64,000 nt of DNA from Casuarina equisetifolia. Lineage: Eukaryota > Streptophyta > Magnoliopsida > Fagales > Casuarinaceae. The stretch spans positions 26,847,583 through 26,911,582 of the forward strand of contig CM052359.1 of the NCBI GenBank assembly GCA_028551475.1, in the 5' to 3' direction. How positions within the stretch are numbered: position 1 is the first letter of the stretch; every line of letters starts with the position of its first letter. This document shows positions 41,910 to 54,500 of the stretch, piece after piece. The translations under genes and the position numbers were made by a program. Below the pieces are notes generated by a model. It saw only the letters and a list, made by a program, of their open reading frames with translations. It had not been told where the DNA came from and made no database searches.

Positions 41910-44900
41910 ATGGGCGAGTCTAGTGACTCGGTTTCCATTGACATTCATATGGTACCATTAGGAGGGAAGGTAAGTAAGAGATATAACCCCTAAAAATGTT
42001 ATAACCTTTTGTTTTCTCTTTTTGTATTCTTCAATGCAGAATACGTTTTCTATCTTTCTTGTGAGTTGGTAATGCATATTTTTGTTATTTTTTTCTGGTT
42101 TGTGCTTAATGTGCTTCTCCAGGAGTGTCTGGTGAAGACAAGCAAAGGTTCAATCTCTGTGTTTGTTTGCGGAGACCAAGAAAAGCCTGCCTTCGTAACG
42201 TATCCAGATGTTGGTCTCAATTGTATGCCTCAGTTATAATGCTCATTTTAATGCTTAGTGTTGATTTTTATATTTTCTTGGAGGTACTTTCTTGCATTTC
42301 AATTCCCATTATACTTAGAGTGAATGAAGCTTTATTTTACTGAGAACCGGCGCTTAATCCATATATCTTGAAGTTATTTTTGGTGGGTCTCTGTGTTTCA
42401 TTTCAAGATTTCTGTTTTAGTTGTCGGGGTAGTGTTATTTGCTTTCTGGGTTTTTCCTTGGGTTTTTGGTGTTCTGTCCAAATTTATTAAAACTAAGTCT
42501 TTTTTTTCTTGTTCATGGCTGCTTAATGTTTGTATTTGGGTTTTCACAGACATGTCTTGTTTCCAAGGCCTCTTCCTCTGCCCAGATGCAGCTTCTTTGC
42601 TGCTTCATAACTTCTGTATTTACCACATTGATGCCCCAGGGCATGAGGTCAGTATCAACCTTGCATTTACTTAGATATAGAAGTATTGCATTACGTTACT
42701 CTTTCATTTGCTGATGTAATAGGTACTTTGCCTCATATTTCTTTAAAAGTTGTTGCAGATGGGAGCTGATGTCATTTCTTCAGATGTTCCATTGCTTAGT
42801 GTGGACGATCTAGCAGACCAGGTAGCGGAAGTGCTTGATTACTTCAGGTATGTTAATATTGCTCTCTTTAAGTAACTTTTTTTTTATGATTATTGTTCTT
42901 TTTTTCTGATTTCTTGCTTGGGGACAATGGGACCCAAAAGTGGATGTAAGGCTTTAACACTTATGACGTTTTGTACAATCACTAATTATTTCAAAAGTTT
43001 AAGTTGATAGCAAATGGTGAATCTAGTTACTAAAACTAACATCTATACTCTGTTTCTTGTGTGAAAGTAAACAATAAAATGGAGAATAAAATGTAGAGTC
43101 AAGTTTGATCATAATTTCTTGGTTTGATACTATATTCAAATCACCTCATTCTAATACATGCTTAAGTTGGTGGAAAATTGTAAACCTTATTATTTAAATT
43201 GAGATTTCAACATGCTGATAACTTAAGGATTTTGTGAAATGAATGTTGATTACATTAAGTTGCACTTTGGCCCACTTCTCATTTTATTTTCCTTGGGTAA
43301 TTTGTTTTGTTGCGTTATATTTATTGAACCTTACGGCCCTTTTTTCATTTTAAATTTTGTCTCCCCTATGTTTTTCCTTTCTATTTGAGCCGTTCATTGT
43401 GATTCAGCTTGTCTCGAGGCTCTTAGATCTTATAGGTTTTAAGTTTACAGACCTGATTTTCTGCATTGCGTAGTTTCTTGATAGATTTTTTGTCAGTGGC
43501 ACCCAGATGCTTTAATGAGTTCGATTCTTGTTGCAACAAAGAAGACAGCCTTGCAATTGAACCATGTTTGTATTCAACTTCTTGAAGGTGTATTTGCCTT
43601 TGTATCCAACATTCACTTCACACTGTACCTTCCAATAGCTTTAGCTTGGAGGTTTAATAGGTTGTTAGTATCCTCAGTCAAATTCTTATATGTGACTTTA
43701 CACTGTACCTTTCAATAGCTTCTTACATCCTTACATTGTGCTGTCATTAGACTTTTATTGTTAGTATCCTCAGGTTTAATAGGTTGTTAGTATCCTCAGT
43801 CAAATTCTTATCTGTGACTTTACACTGTACCTTTCAATAGCTTCTTACATCCTTACATTGTGCTGTCATTAGACTTTTATTTTTATTTATTTATTTTATC
43901 ATTTTTCTTCCTTAGGAAAAGTAATGCATAGCCCTATTGCTTGTGCCTCAACTTTCCCTCGTTCCAATGGTTTTACAAATTCAAGCCCAGCAGTCATGGA
44001 TATAAAGGCTTCAATTTGCTATGCAGTACTTTCCTCTTGGCTTTAGTTTCTTTATAAGTTTGAAGTCTAATAGAGTTACCTCAAGATGTTCAATTTGGAT
44101 GATCGACGCACTGACATGCGAAGTTTAGTCTTAGGAAGGCCTAAAATTTCTAACGAAATTCATGCTTAGTTTGCAAAACTGTATCTTGATGAAAAATTTC
44201 TCATGCGAATGGGGTTATTGTTCAGGTAGTGTAGCATCAAATTATTTTGGATTCAATTTTTCCTGCCTTTTACGACTGAACTAGGAGCTTTTCTTTTTGG
44301 GTAATACAGGAAGGTTAATTGTAGCATAAAATGTGTTGCTTGATTAAAGTTTATCTTAAACATTCTCATATACAATGTACTTTTAGTTGCTTGTGAAGTC
44401 AACCAATGTATGTTTGCTCTCCTTAGGTCCTGTGAGGTCCATCCTGAAATTATCTCTTATAAGTGGATGTATTCAGTGGGATACCTCTTGCCTGTGGTTA
44501 GTTGCAGTTTTCTTAAAGACTTATCTGGTATTTCCACTTCAGGCTGAAAGAGGTTCTGTGCTTAGGTGTAACAGCTGGTGCTTACATCCTTGCCCTCTTT
44601 GCAGTAAGTTGGTAAAATTCAGCTGCCTTCTATTTGTTATGCTATTCTTCTGTCATAAGCCATGTGTTTTTTCTATTTGGCAGATGAAATATCCAGAGCG
44701 GGTGCTTGGGTTAATCCTCGTATCCCCTATTTGTAAAGCACCCTCGTGGACTGAATGGCTCTACAATAAGGTTCTTATCTCCATGGCTTCATGAGCTTTT
44801 GAATGTGAAAATAATTTGCCAGCAGACATAGTGTGGAATGTTTGCCAATATTAGAATGACATGAGTACCAACAGAACACTTACATCAATTCAATTATCGC

Positions 44901-47178
44901 ACAGTCTAGGTGTGCACCCCTGTGACCAACATAGCAATTGGCCAGAAGGGAACCCTTGTGAAATGTGCACCATACGGTACCATTAAGAGCCAGTTGGCTG
45001 GACCGTGGAAGTCCAAACACTATCCAACACTAAATGGTTTTTGGACATCTTGAATAGGAAAATGATTACATCTCATTGTCAACTCCCCCAAGTTGTTGCT
45101 TTCTTTATACTACCACAGAATTTCTTTTCAGCAAACCTATTAATAATGTCAATTGAATATTGCATTACACAAGATGGATTGAGCTTCGAACTGCAATACT
45201 ACATTTTTTATAAAATGAAGTCTATATAATGGGGAGATATAATTAAATACTCATCTTTCTTTTTGGTCTGTAATCTACATACTCATCATCGGTGAGGTTT
45301 GGTTAAGATAAAAACTTCACTCTTGCAGGTATTGTTGAACTTGTTATACTTTTATGGTATGTGTGGTGTGTTGAAGGAATGCCTTCTCCAGCGTTACTTC
45401 AGTAAGGTACAATACATCACCTTATTTTTCAGACAACTTTCAGCTATTGGCAAATGTTACAATTCCTCAGATACACCTTCTAGGAACTTAGGTGTGGCAT
45501 GCACGGTGCAGAATCGAACGTTATTCATGCTTTCAGAAGGGTATGGAAGTCTCAAATTCTGTGATTTTTGTAAATAGATTTAATTCAGGTATAACGTCAA
45601 CATCATCTGAACTTCTTTGATCCTTTTACTTAAATTCTTACAGTTATTGGATGAAAGGCAGAGTCTGAATGTCATGCGTTTCCTTCAAGCAATTAATGAG
45701 TAAGATTTTTTCTTTTCAACAGACATCTTCTGTCATGTGCTTTTTGTTTTCCCAGCTACCTGTTCATGATTTAGCCCCAACCCTTTAAGGCTTTAGCCAG
45801 TTCTACGGTTCAAGTCCTCTGATGGGGCCAATATTGATTTGAGGTATATGCTTACAGTGGAAATCAAGAAGCAACTTTGCTAATACTTCTGCGTTTTACA
45901 TAAAGAATCTTACCTGGAATTGGTATTTGCTTGTCATATGTTCATATTAATACTTCAAAAAGTGGTTGGTGTCCTTGAGAGGTGATTAAAATTGTTCAAT
46001 GGATCAGTAGGGCACAAAGAGCTGAAAAATGAAGAGAAATAAGACTTCAGCTGTGCTGGAGTATTGTTGCCCATCCTTTCTAAATGCCGGAGAAATGGTG
46101 TAGTATGTAACAATGCCCCTTGGTATTGATCAGACAGTCTATTTGCAGGAGGCATGATCTTACAGACGACTTGAAGAAGATGCAGTGCAAGACACTTATT
46201 TTTGTTGGTGATAGTAGTGACTTCCATGCCGAATCTGTGTATATGAGTGCCAAAATGGGCAGAAAAAACTGTGCTTTAGTTGAGGTAGTGTGCTCTTTCT
46301 CAATGTGTAATCTTCGTTTAGCTTTCTATGATGGTAACTGAATAACATTCATCTATAGTCTCACATGATACGGATAGCACCCTTCACTAAAGGAAGCTTT
46401 GATTCTTATCACTTCTTTCCAAGTGTAAGTTCGATGATGTAGATTATCTGTAATTGTCTGCTTTCGCAGCATTTAACTTTGGATGACCAAACCAGGTAGC
46501 AAATTGATCTTTTCGAATCGCTAATTCAGAGAACTTGCTTTTATATTTATTAACTTTCAAATGAGTTCCTGCTATTGTGGTTATTTATGATGTTATGATA
46601 TTATATAGTAGATTTATAATTAGTATGTTTGAATAGTTTAATATATGATTTTCTATTTCTCATATCTCTAGATAATTTAAGTCAACCTATGTAAGCTACT
46701 TTTCACAGTTTTAACCATCCTAAAATCACTTGTTACGGTTTCAATTATCTTGGGTTTTTAATCTTATTTTCTATTATATTCTGTCGGGTAGATTTATAAA
46801 TGTAGTTGATTCGTTCCTTGCTCTTGTATGATATTGTACTTGGAGCAAGCCTTCTTGTTTATTGCACATTGTCATGCTACTCACTTTCAGTCAGTGTATT
46901 CAGTTCTTACATGGGAGTTCTATACATGTTCTTGATAGGTTCAATCTTGTGGCTCACTAGTGACAGAAGAGCATCCGTATGCTATGCTAGTTCCTATTGA
47001 ACTCTTCTTGACGGGGTTTGGCTACTACAGACGACAACATTTTCCTTCCTCATCAAGTAATGGCTCAAATCCAACTAGTCCTTCAAGCCAGTCATGCATA
47101 GCACCAGAACTTCTCTCTCCAGAGAGTTTGGGGATCAAGCTTAAACCGATCAAGACACGAGTAGAAATTGAAATTTGA
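41910..47178 (+). CDS. NDL: NDR/NDL family protein (N-myc downregulated-like)
   Basis: Plant NDL protein, 353 aa. Arabidopsis NDLs bind the G-protein beta subunit and act in auxin-linked signalling. Eleven exons, all GT-AG and in frame: 41910-41969, 42123-42222, 42550-42647, 42759-42847, 44543-44603, 44684-44770, 45329-45406, 45484-45540, 45644-45699, 46149-46284, 46939-47178. Family blocks: [93 protein letters not shown]-like [17 protein letters not shown] and [12 protein letters not shown]. The fold is that of an alpha/beta hydrolase, but the nucleophile elbow reads GVTAGAY (about 124-130), so the usual catalytic Ser is absent, as in the NDR family generally. Start [20 protein letters not shown] fits relatives. 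Gene copy number (NDL1, 2 or 3) cannot be told here. Confidence 0.95.
43650..43880. repeat. Tandem duplication, ~122 bp x 2, in NDL intron 4
   Basis: Copy 1 starts at 43650 and copy 2 at 43772 (AGGTTTAATAGGTTGTTAGTATCCTCAG). They are nearly identical up to GTGCTGTCATTAGACTTTTAT near 43880. A shorter, older relic (ACACTGTACCTTCCAATAGCTTTAG) lies just before copy 1. No exon or splice site of NDL is included. Confidence 0.92.
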
Positions 47179-48360
47179 TGCGAAAGGAAATAACTACTTG
47201 AATTGTCTACTCGCTACTCTCCTCTTATGAAGTGATGTATGAGGCAGTGGTGTCTCAACTAATATATATAGCCAGCATAGATTTGTAATTTCTTTCCAAT
47301 AGCAAATTCTTTGATTCTGTCAATTGGGTTAGGGTATTGGGAATGTATGCAATTTTCGAACTCCATTGTAGATAAAATAGAGGGGGAATGCGATACAGAT
47401 GCAGGGTAGAGAATTATTCTTTGAGGAAGACATTTTTTCATTTGTAATCAAATATGGAGCACACAATATTAGTTTGTAGCTCTAGAAGCACATTTTTTGT
47501 TAAGATGCATTATTGTTTATAACCATGAAATTCTTTTTTTGTTACACACAACATAAATGTTCAACACTATCCATATTGGTGGCTTAAATCTTAGGGAAGG
47601 CATCATTGTGACATCCGGTTGTTGCTTTATGCTTTTATTAGGACTTACTTATTACAAAGTGAATGGCCTTTTTGGGCCCCTTAAAATTGATTCTAGTCCC
47701 ACTTGACGCTTTTATTCGTAGCAAAATCATTCTTTTCCCAACAAAGATGTAGTGAGTTAACTTTTGGTGCCGATGAAGTTATGTTACCAAGGAATAGCCA
47801 TTTAACTGTTTGCTGCATTCCGAGTTTCACTTCCCAATGTTATGCCACCTAGAATTATGGATACGAATACGTTGGTTTCAATGCCACTTTTTCGTAGCCA
47901 TGGTCTGTGATTCTATGCCTGATATCCCAGCACGGAAGCAATTTTAAAGATTAACCATAGCTGGAAGCAGAGAAACAAATATTAAGCAAAGAACCTATTA
48001 TGGGGATTTCCAGAGAATGTTCCTTCAAGAACAAGCCAAGTAAGATTGAACGAGTTCGTGGGTCGACCAACCAACCAGAAAGCCGAAAACTTGAGAAGTC
48101 AGCCACATATAATCACCCCGTAAAGCAAATCAAAATGAAACACCCTACCATAAAGTTAGACAACAGATATGGAGCAACATCCCGATCAGGAAAATTTAGA
48201 GAGCAAATTCGGCTGCAAAATAACGATTGGTTGAAATAATCTCCATATCGTTTGAAAAAAAGTATTGGATCCGAATCGACAGTCCTCCAAAGTTCAAACA
48301 TGGGAAGCACAGTTCAGCTTTGCTATCACAAATCAATATATATTAATTGGCGCAAACGCC

Positions 48361-48394
<34 letters not shown>

Positions 48395-48557
48395 TTCATG
48401 GAACAAGGCGATATACATTGAAAGGTAAAATTGGTCGCAAAGCTATTTGACTGGTCCTCGGTCTCTTTTCTTCCTTGGCTCATTGCGATGGCACTTACTC
48501 CCATCCAACACCATTGGGATGCCTTGGATACCCGTAAACTGAGCAGCAATGCACTCA
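47179..48557. other. Convergent spacer between NDL and PUS7 genes
   Basis: Both genes end here, so it should hold the NDL 3'UTR on the left and the PUS7 3'UTR on the right (minus strand). It contains a (GA)n microsatellite at about 48364-48391. A 79-codon open frame at 48000-48239 has no recognisable homology and I do not call it a gene. Confidence 0.6.
48364..48391. repeat. (GA)n microsatellite
   Basis: About 14 GA units in the spacer downstream of the PUS7 stop codon. Simple sequence, possibly within the PUS7 3'UTR. Confidence 0.93.
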
Positions 48558-51500
48558 CTAGTTTAACGTTTTGTGGAAGGCAACCTGCAGCATTAACATG
48601 ATGAGTTAATTGAAATGTGTAAGCCTACAGAAGTACCAAATTGGCAATGGCAATAACTTGGTTCGGGGAAACCTTGCTGAACCCACTATAATGGCTCAAG
48701 CTGCATTGGGAAGGCTTAAGATTCCGATAACTCGCAGGCCAGAGCATTTAGATCTGATCTTAGTTCGGGTTCTTGTAATTGGTTGTGAACGTGGCTTCCT
48801 CTACCAGATATACTTGTACATCCTTTTATCCAACATACGCAAGATTTCTACATTTACATACAATTGCTAATCCCATTACATATCAAGCCTGCCCAAAGCA
48901 TACAGGTTTCTTACAGAGAGGCTAGGGTCAATACTTCAGGTCTACACCATAGCGTCCTTTCAAGGGCAGTGTAACAAGTGCACTTACTAGATCATTGCAT
49001 ATGGAAAATGACATATTGAACATATGTGGCCCCTTCGGTAGACAGGAAATATGGCTCTTCGAAGTTTCTAAAAGTCATTAGATACTAGTACTAAAGAGGC
49101 AAATTGGCAATAAAAAAATTGCAGCAAAGAACATACAGATGTTGATGTCTTTAGAAGCTCTCTGATTGCCATTGTTGCATAACAAGAAGCTGGAAGGGTA
49201 AAGCTCATCTTAAGGGCAAGTTGGGCCTCCCCATTAGCTCCCGCCTTATTTTCGTCTGATTCTAGCTTCATATCATTTTCCACACACACTGACTCTTTGG
49301 TATAATCAAACAGATTGTCATCATCATTTCCCATGGCAGGTTCCTCCACTCTTACCATCTTTACAGGTTTAGACTCAGCAATTTTGTCCAAATCCGTTTC
49401 TACTAATGGTAAACTACCATCAACATATGTGAGTAATTCCCTACAACAACAGAAAGAAACTAATCGTGTGGAATCCAAAAATCAACATGTATTAATTCTG
49501 TTCTAGAAAAGAAAAGAGCATACCAATCAAAGTCAATTGGCCTTTGAAAAACCCGCCTATAACTTCCAGTCAGATCAGTTATTGAGAATTCCCTAAAATT
49601 GTCCACATGCAGAACTCCAGTAAGAACTTACAACAAGCGAGAGGTAGAGAATGGACAGGAAGGAGGGAGTTGATGACCTACTTGACATTATGTACGCTCT
49701 CTGTCAGGCTGATTGCTTCCTGATAAAGACATTAAACATAGTTTTACTATAATGGAATAAAAAGTGCCCTAAAACCCATTCATGCTACCTATTGGCTGAA
49801 GTTGGAATAGCAAGACAGGAACTGCAGTTATGGCAATTGTATGTGTCCAAAGCAATGATATCCTTCATCGCTTTACAAAAGTATAAGCCCACTATTTGAA
49901 AAGAAAACACCAACCAAATACCAATATGAAGCAAAACTCCACTTTTTCAACCCTGATCTAGTTACAAGCTATGCCCCAAAAATGTACAAACCATCGGAGA
50001 CAAAGATGGCCATCACTCTTCAGTATCTGATTCGCATTGATACATCCTGAAAATACTTTTTAATTCCAAACAATCGTCCTCTAAGGACAGCATCTATTTA
50101 ACTTCATTAACAAAACCCTTTTTTTTTTCTTTTTTCATTTCTTTTTCCTCCTTTTTTTTTTTGTGTGTGAGTGTAAGCGGGCCATAAGCTACAGCCAAAT
50201 CTTGACAACTAACCAAATGAAATGGACACAAGAAAGAGCATACTCTTTAATCGTGCATCACAATGTATCCCCAACAGAATCGTCGTATCCTGTTTGTGCC
50301 TCCTTCAAATGACTGTAGTTCAAGGTCTAGATAATCCATAATTGGTTGATTGCCAGCCAAGACTCATACTTCAATATACTATTTCCAGCTACCTTGCTGC
50401 TGTAATTGGAGCATTTATTACTGCCGACAGATCTAGAGAGTAGACAAGTCGATTACTTTATCCTGAGAACTACTGGGTCACACTTTCTCAGCGTTTTGGC
50501 TAAGAGGTAAAGATTCTTTAAATTGACCATTAAGTTGTAAATAGCTCACCAGGTTATAAGTTTTACTAGTATGTCAACAAGACCAGGCTTGGCAGCATGT
50601 TTACTTCAGAGAAAGCCACAATGTCTAGCAGGGTTTTCTCTTCTTTGGATAAACAGCAAACAAGAAAATACTATACCTAAATTTTTCTCTACATTATGAT
50701 AGACATTGGCAATGTCATTAGTTGCATAAAATTGACCCTAAATTGGCGGGAAATTAACATCGAAATTGCTCAACTTTTAGGTTATATCTTTTACTAATAT
50801 ATATAAACAAGACCAGGCAAGAGAGCTTGTTTACTATAAAGCAGCCATAGTGTATTGCAGGGCTTCATTTTGCAGATTAAACCGCAAGCCAAGAGAGAAG
50901 CCACTCTTACTGTATCATAAGGATAGCATCAGTAAAATAAGACTAACCTTTTTTGCCAAATCATGATAGACATTGGCAATATCATTAGCTGGATAAATTA
51001 CCCTGAAACTGTCCAAACAGCCAACAAATAGATCAAACAACGCTCAGAAAATATGAATAATGTCAAACGAGCTGAAAAAGATATTAGTCTTCCCTCACCC
51101 AGGCATAGGAAGTACAATGTCATCAACTGTGTAATTTCCACTAAGGATGTCTTCAGCTGTTACAATCTGCAGGATGTGTAGAAGCAAAGCTCTCTTAAGA
51201 TCCACATCTTATATGAAAGCAAATGAATGCTAACATAATTAGGGTACTAGTTAATGGCATAACGAAGAATCTCATTCACACTTTTAGCTTCCATGAATTG
51301 AAAGGCAACAAGTTATTTGATTATCAACAGATAACTTCCAGGTCATCTAGGACACAGATTGTTGTTGTCCTCTACAAAAATGGTATCCTAATACGTCAGA
51401 ACTTATATAAATTAAAAGCTATTTAGGAAAACTAAAAAGCTGGAACCCAAGAAGCCAAGACCCTCTAAGAGCATCTTGTAAACCAATTTTTCAATCTGTG

Positions 51501-54500
51501 ACTAGGAGTAACAATGGGATAAAACAATTGAAGCTAAAATTCCTAAACAGTTGCATCTATTTTCATACTGCCTTTTCCTAAGGCAAAAATAAAGGGAAAT
51601 GTTGAATAAAATTTTAAGATCACCATTATTAATGCATAGCTCACAATCCACAAGTGCAATTAAAAAGGGTTCTAGTGAATTGTGGGAACTCTAGATAAAC
51701 GAAATTGTGAGATCTTAAATCGTAGATGAACTTTTTGGAGATTTAACCTACAGCACAGCCTCCACATTTGTAATGCTCTTGTTAAATCAGGGGCATTTGA
51801 ACAGAGGGTAAAGAATTCAGAACAAACGTGCAGCCATATTATATAGCTATAAAGACCTGCTTATTCAAAAAAAAAATCTTAATTTATTCAGAGTTCAAAA
51901 AACAATTTATCATTCTTTGGGGAAAAAAGAAAGACGCGGGAAACCCCAAGTCATACAGGAACCATATTAACCTCAAGCCACTAACTCTTAGAGAATTTTA
52001 TAGACTATGTCATACCCCTCAAAGATTTTGTTCAGAACTAAATAACCACTAACTAGAGTATCAATCGGAAATGACTAAATAGTAAAAACGCCTATCAGAA
52101 TCCAACAAATTTTCATCAGCTTGAGGCCCTGCACCTAATGACAAGCCAAGTGGTTACCTTTACTTCAGGAAACGAAGGCCATTTCAGAGCTCTCACCAAC
52201 TAGTTATGAAATTCTACTAGCATTTATACAAAGTTGTTAACTGTCGGCTGGCTCCTTTCAATCTTCTATATGGTTAAACAAATCCATGGGTCCCTTGTCA
52301 TTGCTCATTCACTAACCAATCTCTCTCTCTCTCTCTCTCACCCTTGCTCATATTTGTGACTAAGTTTCACTAAAAAAAATAGCATAGCAAGGCACAGGAC
52401 AAAGAACTGGAGCCTAAAGCAGAGGAGACTCCTTAAAGACGCACCTCACAACTCAGGTTGGTATTAGCATGGACACATTTCAGTAACTCACTGATAGAGA
52501 CCCACTAATGGCTTCTTTTTCTTTTTCTTTTTCTTTTTCTTTTTCTTTTTCTTTATTATTTATTTTCCTCTCTTGGACAAGAGAGCAACTAACGAATTCG
52601 TATTTCTTCCTTTTGAGATGGGTCTCTCCAAAAAAACATTTTGCATAGCCATGTAAAATGGCAAGAAATTGTATAAGAATGTAACTTAAATATTTAGCAT
52701 ATTCAAAAATATCTCAAATATCAAGTAATTGCGTAGTTATGGAACATTTCACATGTCCCAAAAGGAAAAAGAATTATACCAACCTCAACCAGAGGAGATG
52801 CTGCTAGAGCCATCCTACTGGATTGGTTGGGTATTAGTAGTAGTAGTAAGCTTTGAATTATCAAAGAACTATGGTAGAATTCAAACCTTCACACTGCTTA
52901 TTTTTTCCTCAGGAAGATCTGCTCCAGTAATTTCCTCTAGATTATTTGAATCACATGCATCATTACTGTCGTTGTCTTCACATTCAGAATTCACACAGCC
53001 GGGCCCCTTTTCAGTATCATCTCCTTTAGAATAGACCAAGTCTCCCAACACAACACGGTCAGCTCCTGGTATATGGTGAAATAAAGTAAGTACCAATTAA
53101 TAATAGAAAATGAGAAGTGAATAAACTCTTGGTGATAAACACTTGGCAAAACACATTACGATACAACTATAAAACATCACATGATTTATGCGTAGGTGCA
53201 GAGAGCAACCCCAAATATTTCTACCGAGGAAATAAAATGACAGCGTACCATGTTTTTGCACTCTCATGCTTGCTGCATGGTTCCACAAATAGCTTTGGAA
53301 ACTATGCACATACCTGAACAATGTCGGCAGTATGACATTATAAAAGTTGAAAACCAGAGACGTAACAAAGTTTAATAACATAGTCTGACCTTTTCTCTAC
53401 GTCATGTGCATCTGCATGCGTGCTTGGGACGAGAGAGATAATAGAGAACATATAAAGTGGGGATTCAAGTTTCACTCAGTGTCTCTTTGAGGTCTTTTAT
53501 TTCAAGAGAGGAAGCAGAACAGAAAGGGGAAAGGGAAAGAAGCAAAAAGAAGGGAAGAGAAAAGGAGGATATTTTACTTTCAAAATTTTCATTGCTCCCA
53601 GCAAACTGGAGGACAATGCAATTGTGTAAATGGTTCCCACAACAATGGAGGATTAACTGTAGTCTATCTCTCTCCATATCCATTCATTTCCTCATAAATT
53701 GGGAAGCTACACAACAGTAGGCTCAGAGGGAAAGAGATCCTTCTCCCTCCCTCAACTCACTTTCCACCGAACCAAGAAAAGTGAAGAACCTATCCACCCA
53801 CCCCTTTCCCCTCCCTATTCCCCCACCCAAACAAAGCATTAACGCGCACATGAACAAAGATTGTGCTGATTTGTCCTGGCATTCCTGCATATTTGTATTA
53901 GTTTCCTTTCCCAGAGACATCTTTCAGTTTTACTATTTCATGAAGCAGAGAAGTTAATCTTTTACTCTAAATCTATCCTCTATTCTCATGTACTAGAAAA
54001 TTTGCATCAGTAACATAATCGAGTCCACTGCCTGCAGGAGGACAATACCAGCAAGAACAGCTTCTTTATAGTCAAAATTTTATGAAATTTTTCAGGAGAT
54101 ACCTTAAGGCTTAGAACTCTTCTTGACAATTTAGTATTTGAGTAAAACCTTTGATCACTATCTACAAATCCTAGACCTTTATAACTAGAAGCAAACGTTC
54201 CCTTCCAAACTCAAAACTAACAAGCAGCAGCAACCCGAAAATCCACCTTTTTGCTTTGGGCAACTAAACTTAACCAAGGAAGCGAATCGTGTTATTTTCA
54301 TCTGATAGAGAACAGCAATGCCAATAATGGCAAGCACATGAAATTTCAGATTTCAAAAACATCATAAAACTCTGAAGAAGATTATGTGTAGTAAAACCTG
54401 TAGCCTTTAATGTATAGCCATTTGGATTAAGATTCACAGTGCCCCCAAAAAAAAAATTGTATGTAATAACCACATTGGAAAATAAGGAAATAAACTAGAT

